Assembly (NCBI GenBank): GCA_963742405.1
Contig: CAVUMB010000007.1
Location: 124,001 to 188,000 of the forward strand
Origin: JAGVSR01 sp963742405
GTDB taxonomy: Bacteria > Pseudomonadota > Alphaproteobacteria > Rhizobiales > Hyphomicrobiaceae
Length of the DNA stretch: 64,000 bases
Direction: 5' to 3'
Part shown: positions 44,386 through 52,805 of the stretch, piece by piece
Position numbering within the stretch: the first letter of the stretch is position 1
How the letters are laid out: the number at the start of each line of letters is the position of its first letter
Program-made: the position numbers and the translations under genes
Notes under the pieces: generated by a model
The model's database searches: none
What the model saw: the letters and a program-made list of their open reading frames with translations, nothing else
What the model was told of the DNA's origin: nothing

Positions 44386-45270
44386 TCAAGCCGCGCGTTG
44401 CATGTGGAGACCCTGCGCGACTTCATCATAGAGCGTCTTCAGCGGCCCCGCACCGGCGCCGTACTTCTCTTCAATCGTTTTGCCTTGCGCTTCCCAGTCG
44501 AAGGCATTGGCGATGGCGTCCGAATGAGGGATCTGCGTTCCGAGCATTGGATGCAGCAGGCCGATTTCCTCGATCAGCAGCCGGTCCTTGCCGGTCGGGC
44601 GGACGCCGTTGGCCAGGCACGCATAACGACGCTCCGAAAGCGGCAGCCCGGCCAAGTCCGCTTCACTTCTCATTTCTTCGATCAGCAGCGCGATCCGGTC
44701 GACGGCGAGTTGCGATACGTAATCGGGCCGGAACGGCACGATCACCCGGTCGGCGATTTTCAGCGCCGCCAGGGCTGCAAACGACAGGCCCGGCGGACAA
44801 TCCAGAATGACAACGTCATAGCTTTGCTCAAACCGCCGTAGCAGCCGCTCCAGCCGCCCGCGCACCCGCTGCGCGACGACATCGGGGTCTTTCGACTGAC
44901 GCGCTTCCTTGACATAAAGTTCGCCTTGCACGTCCTCCAGCATCAGCGAGCCGGGCAGCAGGGAAATGGGCAGGGGCTTGCCCGACGCTTGCCGGACATC
45001 TCCGACATTATGCGCCAGAAAGTCCCGCGGTTCGGGGTAGGTCTCGTCGAAGAGGTCAAAGAAGTAGTCCGAGATGGTCAACCCCTTCTTGCGCGCTGCC
45101 GACCAGGCTTCGCCGCCCATCAGGATCAGTGACGCGTTGCACTGGCTGTCGAGATCCATGACCAGCACGCGCTTTCCACCCCAGGCCGCAAACGCGTGCG
45201 CCAGCATGACCGCCGTCGTCGATTTGCCGACCCCACCCTTGCGATTGGCGACGGACAGGAAATGAGCCAT
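44386..45270 (-). CDS. orphan ParA-like ATPase
   Basis: A 294-residue ParA/MinD-superfamily ATPase with the deviant Walker A ANRKGGVGKSTTA (signature Lys11 and catalytic Lys16), Walker A' VLVMDLDSQCNA, and Walker B VVILDCPPGLSFAA. ATG 45270 gives the family-like N-terminus (MAHFLSVANRKGG). No parB or parS-like cluster is nearby, and the genes around it (folP, glmM) are unrelated to segregation. Chromosomal parAB normally lies near the origin with gidA/gidB. It is therefore probably a positioning ATPase for another cargo. Confidence 0.85.
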   Translation of the reverse strand: MAHFLSVANRKGGVGKSTTAVMLAHAFAAWGGKRVLVMDLDSQCNASLILMGGEAWSAARKKGLTISDYFFDLFDETYPEPRDFLAHNVGDVRQASGKPLPISLLPGSLMLEDVQGELYVKEARQSKDPDVVAQRVRGRLERLLRRFEQSYDVVILDCPPGLSFAALAALKIADRVIVPFRPDYVSQLAVDRIALLIEEMRSEADLAGLPLSERRYACLANGVRPTGKDRLLIEEIGLLHPMLGTQIPHSDAIANAFDWEAQGKTIEEKYGAGAGPLKTLYDEVAQGLHMQRAA

Positions 45271-45563
45271 GGAATTCCTCATAAACAACCATTGCACGCC
45301 GCTGCTTACCGCAGCGCCAGAGATTGCTATGATCTGATTCCTGCACTCCGGTCAGCCGCCAATTCCCGCCGCTGGATCGGGGTGCTGACCGCTTTCACGA
45401 TACGCGGATGCCGCAGCGGTGTAAGGATTGCTTGCACACAGAGTTCGATCAGCGTTCCCGGACCGTCTCGCGACAAGACAGGCGGCCCAATCTATAGTGT
45501 GCCCCGCCAGGTGTCGGTAAAAAAACGCGGCCGCGCAGGCCGGAACGAGGGAGCTTGCAAATC

Positions 45564-46916
45564 ATGACGCGCCGTTACTTCGGCACCGATGGCATTCGCG
45601 GTCTGGCCAACACCCACCCCATGACCTCCGAAGTGGCGCTGAAGGTGGGCATGGCCGCCGGCAAGCTCTTCCAGACAGGTTCGCACCGTCATCGCGTCGT
45701 CATCGGCAAGGACACGCGGTTGTCCGGCTATATGCTCGAAGCCGCGCTGATGTCGGGCTTCACCTCCGTTGGCGTTGACGTATTCCTCCTCGGTCCCATG
45801 CCGACTCCCGCCGTGGCCATGCTGACGCGCTCGTTGCGTGCTGACATTGGCGTCATGATCTCGGCCTCTCACAACAAATACGAAGACAACGGTATCAAGC
45901 TGTTTGATCCCGATGGCTACAAACTCTCCGACGACATGGAGTTGGAAATTGAGCGACTGATCGAAGCCGACAGCCGCACCATGCTCGCCTCGGCCGGGAA
46001 TATCGGCCGCGCGCAGAGGGTCGAAAGCGCGCAGGAGCGCTACATCGAATTCGCCAAGCGCACGCTGCCGAAAAACCTGAAATTGACCGGCTTGCGCATC
46101 GTGATCGACTGCGCCAATGGCGCCGCCTACAAGGTTGCCCCCGAGGCACTCTGGGAATTGGGCGCCGAGGTCATCAAGATCGGCGTTGAGCCGAATGGCT
46201 GCAACATCAATGATAAGTGTGGCTCGACATCTCCCTATCAACTCGTCCAGAAGGTGAAGGAATTCCGCGCTGATATTGGTATTGCGCTGGATGGCGATGC
46301 CGATCGCGTCGTGATCGTGGACGAGAAGGGACAGATCGTTGACGGAGACCAGCTCATGGCGGTGATTGCCGAAAGCTGGCATCGACGCGGCAAGCTGTCC
46401 GCCGGTGGCGTCGTCGCGACCGTGATGAGCAACCTTGGACTTGAACGCTATCTGAAAGCACAAGGCCTCGGTCTGGTGCGCACACCCGTCGGCGACCGCT
46501 ATGTCGTCGAGCACATGCGCAAGCACGGCTATAACGTCGGTGGCGAGCAGTCCGGCCACATCGTTCTGTCCGACTTCACGACGACTGGCGACGGTCTTGT
46601 CTCTGCTTTGCAGGTCCTCGCCTGCGTCGTGGCGACGGGCAAACCCGTGTCGGAAGTTTGCGCTCGCTTCACGCCATTGCCGCAAGTCTTGAAGAACGTC
46701 CGCTATGCCAGCGGCAAGCCGCTGGAAGACAAGCGTGTGCGCAAGGCAATCGAAGGAGCTCAATTGAAGCTTGGAGAAAAGGGCCGCATCGTTATCCGTC
46801 CGTCGGGAACCGAGCCCGTAATCCGGGTCATGGCCGAGGGCGATGACGAGACGCTTGTCAACGCCGTCGTCGGCGACATTGTCGATGCCGTGAAAATCGC
46901 GGCCCAGGCCGCCTAA
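45564..46916 (+). CDS. glmM: phosphoglucosamine mutase
   Basis: A 450-residue enzyme interconverting glucosamine-6-P and glucosamine-1-P for UDP-GlcNAc synthesis. The phosphoserine loop is ISASHNKYEDNG (Ser102), the metal loop DGDADR, the sugar loop GEQSGHI and the phosphate-binding RPSGTEPVIRV. ATG 45564 after GAGGGAG is preferred. A strong terminator follows. Confidence 0.96.
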   Translation: MTRRYFGTDGIRGLANTHPMTSEVALKVGMAAGKLFQTGSHRHRVVIGKDTRLSGYMLEAALMSGFTSVGVDVFLLGPMPTPAVAMLTRSLRADIGVMISASHNKYEDNGIKLFDPDGYKLSDDMELEIERLIEADSRTMLASAGNIGRAQRVESAQERYIEFAKRTLPKNLKLTGLRIVIDCANGAAYKVAPEALWELGAEVIKIGVEPNGCNINDKCGSTSPYQLVQKVKEFRADIGIALDGDADRVVIVDEKGQIVDGDQLMAVIAESWHRRGKLSAGGVVATVMSNLGLERYLKAQGLGLVRTPVGDRYVVEHMRKHGYNVGGEQSGHIVLSDFTTTGDGLVSALQVLACVVATGKPVSEVCARFTPLPQVLKNVRYASGKPLEDKRVRKAIEGAQLKLGEKGRIVIRPSGTEPVIRVMAEGDDETLVNAVVGDIVDAVKIAAQAA

Positions 46917-46944
46917 CGGGTCTTAACCTTTGCTTTACGCTTTC

Positions 46945-46979
46945 CGCCGCCGTCGGTTCTGACGGCGGCGTTTCATTTT
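46945..46979 (+). terminator. Rho-independent terminator after glmM
   Basis: CGCCGCCGTC / GACGGCGGCG perfect 10-bp stem, GGTTCT loop, followed by TTTCATTTT. Confidence 0.92.
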
Positions 46980-46989
46980 GCTGCGCTGA

Positions 46990-47004
46990 TTAAGTGTCCC
47001 TTAA
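46990..47004 (+). promoter_or_regulatory. CtrA-type box upstream of the first outer-membrane barrel gene
   Basis: TTAA-GTGTCCC-TTAA matches TTAA-N7-TTAA, 88 bases before the start codon. It is the third such perfect match in an intergenic region of this window. Confidence 0.55.
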
Positions 47005-47091
47005 GTCTTATCCGGCATTTTCTCTGGTGAAGGACAAGTCGCGCGCTTCCACACCCGTGGACGCCGTGAGTTCGAAGCAGGGAATTCGCTC

Positions 47092-47895
47092 ATGATTTCG
47101 CGTGCCGCCCTATTGATCGGTTGCGCTGCGCTGGCCTCCGCCGCCGCGCCCGCAAGGGCGGCTGACCTGTACGGAAACGGCATGAAGGACGTCGGCTATG
47201 AAGCGCCGCTTTCCGCCGGCCCGTCGTGGTATGCGCGCATCGACGGCGGCTACGCGGTGCACGACGATCCGGACATGACCGAACTCGGCATCTACGATCT
47301 CGTTGACGAGGAAATCGAAAGCACCTGGACCCTCGGCGGCGGCATTGGCTACTACTTTACGCCCACCATCCGCGGCGACGTCACCTATGACCATCGCTTT
47401 GAAGCCGACGCCAGCGGCACGCTTCTTGACCACTATGCCGCCCTCGATGGCGAGCGCAGCTTTGGGATCGAAAGCGATGTGGTGCTGTTCAACCTCTATT
47501 ACGATTTCAATCGCGGTGGCCGTTTCTCGCCCTACATCGGCGTCGGCCTCGGCGTAACCTACAATCAGACGACCGCCGGCATTGCCACCAGCACCTGCGG
47601 CTGTACCGGGACGATCGAAGAAGGCGACGAAACGCATGTCGCGGGCGCCGTCATGGCGGGCTTTACGACCAAGATTCGCGGCGGCCAGTCGGTCGTCGGC
47701 GGCAGTTCGAAAGACGGTCCAGTCACCGTGGACAGCGGACGCAACCTCTATCTCGATGTCGGCTACCGCTTCCTCTACCTCGGCGAAGTCGCCACCGGGC
47801 CGATCGTCACGACCGTGCCGGTGGCCGAGGATCCGACCGTTGAAGCCATACGCGCCCACGAGTTCCGCGTCGGCCTGCGTTACGATTTCCGCTGA
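47092..47895 (+). CDS. outer-membrane beta-barrel protein (copy 1)
   Basis: A 267-residue protein with a signal peptide (cleavage after ARA near residue 22) and alternating amphipathic strands ending in an aromatic C-terminus (VGLRYDFR, final-strand pattern). It resembles the Omp25/opacity-type barrels of Rhizobiales. The Cys-rich loop CGCTG near residue 168 is unusual. It is paralogous to the next gene (shared YYDF strand and SPYIGVGLGVTYNQ against TPYVGAGVGVTYRQ). A CtrA-type box lies upstream. Confidence 0.8.
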   Translation: MISRAALLIGCAALASAAAPARAADLYGNGMKDVGYEAPLSAGPSWYARIDGGYAVHDDPDMTELGIYDLVDEEIESTWTLGGGIGYYFTPTIRGDVTYDHRFEADASGTLLDHYAALDGERSFGIESDVVLFNLYYDFNRGGRFSPYIGVGLGVTYNQTTAGIATSTCGCTGTIEEGDETHVAGAVMAGFTTKIRGGQSVVGGSSKDGPVTVDSGRNLYLDVGYRFLYLGEVATGPIVTTVPVAEDPTVEAIRAHEFRVGLRYDFR

Positions 47896-48207
47896 GCCAT
47901 AAAGGCTCGCGCTGTTTGAATTGGGCGGGGTCTCGGCTTCGCCCGTGAGACGAAGAAGAAAAATCCGGGCTTTGATAAAGAGCCCGGATTGACCCGACGG
48001 GGCCAGTTCGGCAACCGATCATCGGGTCATTTGAGAGATGCGTTGTCCGGGTTCCTGTGTGCGTCTGGCGGCAGCCCCCTTGTTCCGGCTGCAGGCCCTG
48101 GATGTCTTGAGAGTGGCCGGAGATCAAATCGGTTTCGACCTCCCCGCCGGCAGGACCGGTTAGCCGGAGCGCGGTTGCCCCGCGATTCCGTTGAGGGGAC
48201 GAAGATT
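47896..48207. other. 312-bp gap between the two barrel genes
   Basis: It contains two adjoining hairpins. One is AATCCGGGCT/AGCCCGGATT at 47962-47990. The other is TGACCCGA/TCGGGTCA at 47990-48029, whose arms are separated by 24 bases. No ORF with a good start precedes the second barrel gene, which has its own GAGGGG Shine-Dalgarno. Confidence 0.45.
47962..47990 (-). terminator. intrinsic terminator-like hairpin, oriented to the minus strand
   Basis: The 10-bp perfect stem is followed by TTTTTCTTCTTC only when read on the minus strand; on the plus strand no T-run follows. It could act bidirectionally for copy 1. No minus-strand gene is known upstream of it. Confidence 0.5.
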
Positions 48208-49101
48208 ATGCAGACCAATCGTGCGCGCCTGATAGTTGCTGCCTCGATCGCCATAGCCGCGGTCAGCCCCGCTGTCGCCGGTGGCGACGTGATCTACACC
48301 GGCGTCAGAGATCCCTATGCCGCCGCCGTGCCTGTTCCCGCGCCGGCCCCAATCCCCGTCTATGACGCTGATTACTACGTTCGTTTCGATACGGGCGCCT
48401 CGTGGATGGCGAACGGCGACCTCGACGAACTCGACACGCCAATGACGTCCCGCGATATCGACGACGTCGAACCGATCGAATTCGGCAGCATCGGTGCCGG
48501 TCGCTACATCACCCCGTCCATCCGAGCGGAAATCGCCGTCGAACTCTCGACCCGCGCCGATATCGGCCCTGGCAATCAGGATTACGATCAAGTGCTGACG
48601 GCCGAAGTTGGACTTGGGTCCCCCGACATTGTCACCTATGCGGTGCAGCGGCAGGAGAAGGTCGACTTCGAGCAGGATATCGGCATGCTCAATTTCTATT
48701 ACGACTTTCGCAACAGCACCCGTTTCACGCCCTATGTAGGCGCCGGTGTCGGCGTCACCTACCGGCAGCTGACGCGCACAGCGTCGGAGTTTGCCCAATG
48801 CTCAAGCCTCTCGAACGTTTCAGCTCCGGCGCGCGATTGCGGCGATAATACCTTGCCCGATACATCGACCATCACCGAAGGCACGACGACGAAGAAGTCG
48901 TGGGATGTCGCAGCCGCTGTCATGGCCGGCGTCGCTGTTCAGTTGACCGAGAGCATCAAGTGGGACACCGGCTATCGCTACATGTGGCAGAACGGCGGTT
49001 TGACCGTGGACAGCGAAGTGCTGAGCGGCAACAGCCGCATCGAGATTAAGGACGTCGGCCAGCATCAGCTGCGCACGGGTATTCGTCTCGACCTGAACTG
49101 A
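48208..49101 (+). CDS. outer-membrane beta-barrel protein (copy 2)
   Basis: A 297-residue paralogue of the preceding barrel with a signal peptide (cleavage after AVA near residue 25), an Ala/Pro-rich linker and a barrel that starts YVRFDTGASWM and ends TGIRLDLN. ATG 48208 follows GAGGGG. A two-Cys loop (CSSL...DCGDN) interrupts the strands near residues 200-213. It is followed by a strong terminator. Confidence 0.8.
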   Translation: MQTNRARLIVAASIAIAAVSPAVAGGDVIYTGVRDPYAAAVPVPAPAPIPVYDADYYVRFDTGASWMANGDLDELDTPMTSRDIDDVEPIEFGSIGAGRYITPSIRAEIAVELSTRADIGPGNQDYDQVLTAEVGLGSPDIVTYAVQRQEKVDFEQDIGMLNFYYDFRNSTRFTPYVGAGVGVTYRQLTRTASEFAQCSSLSNVSAPARDCGDNTLPDTSTITEGTTTKKSWDVAAAVMAGVAVQLTESIKWDTGYRYMWQNGGLTVDSEVLSGNSRIEIKDVGQHQLRTGIRLDLN

Positions 49102-49128
49102 GATCCGGCATTGTCCTCACATCTGAAA

Positions 49129-49157
49129 GGCGGCTTCCGGCGGAAGCCGCCCTTTTT
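49129..49157 (+). terminator. Rho-independent terminator after barrel copy 2
   Basis: GGCGGCTTCC / GGAAGCCGCC perfect stem with a GGC loop, followed by CTTTTT. Confidence 0.93.
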
Positions 49158-49255
49158 CATGCGTGTAGTCGGGGTTGACGGAGGCGTGTGGCCGCGCCAG
49201 TCTGCGCTCCACCGCTGCGGGATCGCCCGGTACAACACAAACAACGCTGTCCAAC

Positions 49256-50444
49256 ATGTCCGGCATCGCCAAACCGCCGATCAAGCCTGCGCGGCCGTTC
49301 TTCTCCAGTGGCCCGTGCGCCAAGCCGCCGGGATGGTCCCCGTCCTGGCTGGACGCAACATTGCTCGGCCGCTCGCACCGCTCGGCCGATGGGCGCGCCG
49401 CACTGGCTGATCTCATTGCAGCTTTGCATCGGCTGTTGCAGCTGCCGCGCGACTATCGGCTGGCCATTGTGCCGGGCTCCGACACCGGCGCCTTCGAAAT
49501 GGCGATGTGGTCGCTGCTCGGGGCGCGCGGCATTGACGTCTTCGCCTGGGACGTTTTTGGCCGTCTCTGGGTCCGCGACGTCATCGAAGAGTTGCAGCTT
49601 CGCGATGCCATCATCCATGACGCCCCATTTGGCCATCTGCCGGACCTCACCCGAGCCGCCGTCTCGCGCGACATCATCTTTACAGCCAACGGCACCACGT
49701 CTGGGGTTCGCATTCCAAATTACGATTGGATTTCAAACGATCGCCAAGGACTGACCTTTTGCGACGCCACATCAGCCGTATTTGCCCAGCCCATGGATTG
49801 GTCGAAACTCGATGTGACGACGTTCTCTTGGCAAAAGTGTCTCGGAGGCGAGGCCGCCCACGGCGTACTGATTCTGTCACCGCGCGCGGTCGAGCGCGCC
49901 GTCACCTATACGCCGCCCTGGCCCGTCCCTAAACTTTTCCGCTTCGCTTATGAGGGCAAGATCGACGAAGCCCTTTTCAACGGTCAGACGATCAATACGC
50001 CATCGATGCTGTGCGTTGAAGATTGCCGTCGGGCCGTGGCCTGGGCCGAAGCTGCTGGCGCCGACGCGGGTCTGCGCGCACGCGCCGGGCGCAACGCATC
50101 CATTGTTTGGAATTGGCTGGCCGCGTCCGATTGGGCCCTCGATCCGGTCGCTGATCCGGCGACCCGTTCCCTGTCTTCGGTCGTCATTTCGATCGCCGAT
50201 CCGGCATTCTGCCAGCTTGACGATCAGGCTCAGCGCCGCTTCGTGGCTGCAATGGCGGCATGCCTGGAAGCCGAGGGCGCGGCATTTGACATCGCCGGAC
50301 ACCGCTTCGCGCCGCCGGGTCTCAAGAATCTGGACCGGGCCGACGGTCGACGCCGCCGACGTCACAGCGCTTCTGCCGTGGCTCGATTGGGCGTACAGCG
50401 TGGTCCGAGCCGCGGCCCCGACAGTGACACCTGTCGGTCCCTAG
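49256..50444 (+). pseudogene. serC: phosphoserine aminotransferase, one frameshift near the 3' end
   Basis: From ATG 49256 the protein shows FFSSGPCAKPPGW, GSDTGAFEMAMWS and the PLP lysine in TFSWQKCLGGEAAHG, as in rhizobial SerC. The frame breaks at 50321-50330: with one A removed, GLRIWTGPTVDAAD continues and LLPWLDWAY ends the protein at 50444. Without repair the enzyme would lose its conserved C-terminus to an unrelated 64-residue tail ending near 50506. It catalyses the second step of serine synthesis. No serA follows, although serC-serA is the common order. Confidence 0.87.
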
Positions 50445-50561
50445 CGGCTTGTTTGTCCGCCCTCAGCCATAATTCGGTCCTGTTGCGCCATCACCAGCCT
50501 TGGTGAGGGTCCCCGCCCGGCCCGGCACGATCGATGGCAACCGTCAGTCAGGAACTCGCCC

Positions 50562-52241
50562 ATGCGCCGCTTTGTCTTTTCCGCTCTGTTCCTCGCTTGG
50601 CCTGGTTCTGCATACGCCGCCGACGTTCCGGCCCAGTCGCGCGTCGACGCGGTTACGATCTTTCCGCAAGGGGCCGAAGTTAGCCGCGTCGCCAAGATCA
50701 GACTTGAGAAGGGCATGCAAACGGTCGTCCTGTCCGACATTCCAGCCGACGCAGTCGCAAGTTCCATTCGCGTCGAAGGCCTCGCCACGGGCAAGCTGGA
50801 GATCGGGTCAGTCGACAGCCGCCGCTTGATGGTGCCGAGCACGGATGCCGTCGTCGCGGCCAGCGAGCGCCGCCGGATCGAGGACGAGATCGTCATTCTG
50901 CGCGACCAGCGCAGCGCGGCGGAAGCTCAGATGCAGGCCGCCGACGCGCAAAAAGCCCTCATCGGTAATCTCAGTCAGTTGCCGACGCGTCCGGCTCCCT
51001 CGCAAGGCGCAGAGCGCAGCGAAGACTGGTCACAAATATTGACGACGATCGCCACAGGGAGTCTGGAAGCGCAGCGCAACGCCGTTGACGCGCAGGTCAA
51101 GATGCGCGCGTTGGATCGTCAGATCGAAGATCTGGAAAAGAAACTTGCCGGCGTGTCGCCCACCGAAGAGGAGCGCACGGAGGTGAAGGTGCACCTTGAA
51201 GCGCTGGCCCCGGTCGATGCCGATCTGGTTGTCCGTTATCAGGTCGCGGGTGCTTCCTGGACGCCACTCTACGACGCTCGGCTCTCAACCGGCGACAAGA
51301 CGACGGCGCCCTCTCTCTCGCTCGTCCGCCGCGCGGAAATCAGCCAGAACAGCGGTGAAATGTGGGATAACGCAGCCTTGACCCTATCGACGACGCGACC
51401 CAATGCGAGTGCCGCTATCCCTGACCTCAACACGATCACTGTCGATTTTCCCCAGCCTCCGCCACCGCCGCGTCCGGTGGCCGGTGTCGGTTCCGGCGAC
51501 GTCGATCAACTCAGGCGCAAATTGGCCGAGCCGGAAGCAATGCAGGACGCCCCCGCCGAACGTGCCATGGCGGCCGCGCCCGCGCCGATCGCGGTACGGC
51601 AAGCCAGCGTCATTGCTTCCCCCTTCCAGGCGGTGTTCGCCGTGCCGGGTCGTTCAAGCGTGCCCAACACGGGCGAGGCCAAGCGCGTCCAGCTTCTCGC
51701 CGATAAGGTCGAACCCGCGCTGGGAATCAAAACCGTGCCCCGGGAGGATGCGAAGGCCTATCTTTATGCATCTCTCGTGACGCCGGACGGAACACCCCTT
51801 CTGCCGGGTCCCGTTTCGCTCTTCCGTGACGGTACGTTCGTCGGCGTCAGCGCGCTGCCGATTCTGTCGCCGGGCGAAAAGCACGAACTCGGTTTTGGCG
51901 TTGACGACCTGATCCGCGTCAAGCATTCGCTGGTCGAAGAAAAGCGCGGCGAGACGGGTCTCATATCTACGTCTCGAACCGACGTTCGCATGTTCAAGAT
52001 CAGCGTCAAGAATCTGCACGAACGCACGATGGCCGTCAGCGTTCTGGATCAGATCCCTGTCTCGAACAATGCCGACATCAAAGTCGAACTCATCGGCCGA
52101 TCGACGCCGACCAAATCTGAAGTCGACGACCGACGCGGCGTTCTCGCCTGGGATTTGAAGGTCGACGCCAACGACGAGGCAATCGTTGATTTCGGCTACC
52201 GCGTCGTCTGGCCGTCCGCCAAGACGATCACGTATCAATAG
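50562..52241 (+). CDS. MuiA-like protein (DUF4139 domain)
   Basis: A 559-residue exported protein (signal cleavage after YAA near residue 20). An N-terminal DUF4140-like region (RVDAVTIFPQGAEVSR) is followed by a coiled coil (about 95-215, RIEDEIVILRDQR), then the C-terminal DUF4139 barrel. Relatives are annotated mucoidy inhibitor A, after a fungal-bacterial name of uncertain meaning; the function is not known. A terminator follows. Confidence 0.78.
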   Translation: MRRFVFSALFLAWPGSAYAADVPAQSRVDAVTIFPQGAEVSRVAKIRLEKGMQTVVLSDIPADAVASSIRVEGLATGKLEIGSVDSRRLMVPSTDAVVAASERRRIEDEIVILRDQRSAAEAQMQAADAQKALIGNLSQLPTRPAPSQGAERSEDWSQILTTIATGSLEAQRNAVDAQVKMRALDRQIEDLEKKLAGVSPTEEERTEVKVHLEALAPVDADLVVRYQVAGASWTPLYDARLSTGDKTTAPSLSLVRRAEISQNSGEMWDNAALTLSTTRPNASAAIPDLNTITVDFPQPPPPPRPVAGVGSGDVDQLRRKLAEPEAMQDAPAERAMAAAPAPIAVRQASVIASPFQAVFAVPGRSSVPNTGEAKRVQLLADKVEPALGIKTVPREDAKAYLYASLVTPDGTPLLPGPVSLFRDGTFVGVSALPILSPGEKHELGFGVDDLIRVKHSLVEEKRGETGLISTSRTDVRMFKISVKNLHERTMAVSVLDQIPVSNNADIKVELIGRSTPTKSEVDDRRGVLAWDLKVDANDEAIVDFGYRVVWPSAKTITYQ

Positions 52242-52265
52242 TACTCACTATGAGCCGGTGAGGAC

Positions 52266-52299
52266 AAAGACGTGGCCGGGAACGGCCGCGTCTTTTTTA
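52266..52299 (+). terminator. Rho-independent terminator after the MuiA-like gene
   Basis: AAAGACG(T)GGCC pairs with GGCC(G)CGTCTTT and is followed by a T-rich run TTTTTTATT. Confidence 0.88.
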
Positions 52300-52473
52300 T
52301 TAACCAACGGCGTTTACCGCCGAACCGTGCGCCGCTCGGGCGCGTACCAAATAAAAACTGTTTCGACTGTTCGCGTTACGTGTGGAACAGCCGGGTGCCC
52401 TTTGATGCGGCAAGCTGACACCAGTTGAGCAGCGGCAACCCGCCGCCCTCGAGCCCGAACCGGAGTTGGTGCC

Positions 52474-52764
52474 ATGACCCCTCTCACAGCCATTTTCACT
52501 GCTCGCGCCGGCCTGACGGCCTTTCTGGCCCTGGGTGCTTTGGCCGGCGGACATAGCGAAGCGGACGCCTTCTCCGCTCGCGTCAAGTTGGCCTGTGCCG
52601 GCGACTATTTTTCTTTCTGCAGCCAGCATTCGCCGTCGAGCCCGGCGGTTCGTCAGTGCATGCGCAGCAATGGCCTCAAGCTCTCCGATCGCTGCGTCGG
52701 CGCGCTGATCGCAGCCGGTGAAGTCTCATCCGACGAAGTTGCGCGGCGGCAGGCTGCTAAGTAA
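52474..52764 (+). CDS. small exported Cys-containing protein
   Basis: A 96-residue protein with a signal peptide (cleavage near residue 32, after ADAFSA) and a mature part with four cysteines (KLACAGDYFSFC, VRQCMRS, DRCVGAL). The pattern resembles periplasmic cysteine-rich repeat proteins of alphaproteobacteria that form two disulfides. The function is unknown. It converges on the large barrel gene. Confidence 0.68.
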   Translation: MTPLTAIFTARAGLTAFLALGALAGGHSEADAFSARVKLACAGDYFSFCSQHSPSSPAVRQCMRSNGLKLSDRCVGALIAAGEVSSDEVARRQAAK

Positions 52765-52805
52765 TCGTGCCTCTTCTCAGACGGTATAACGCGTTCCAGC
52801 ATACG

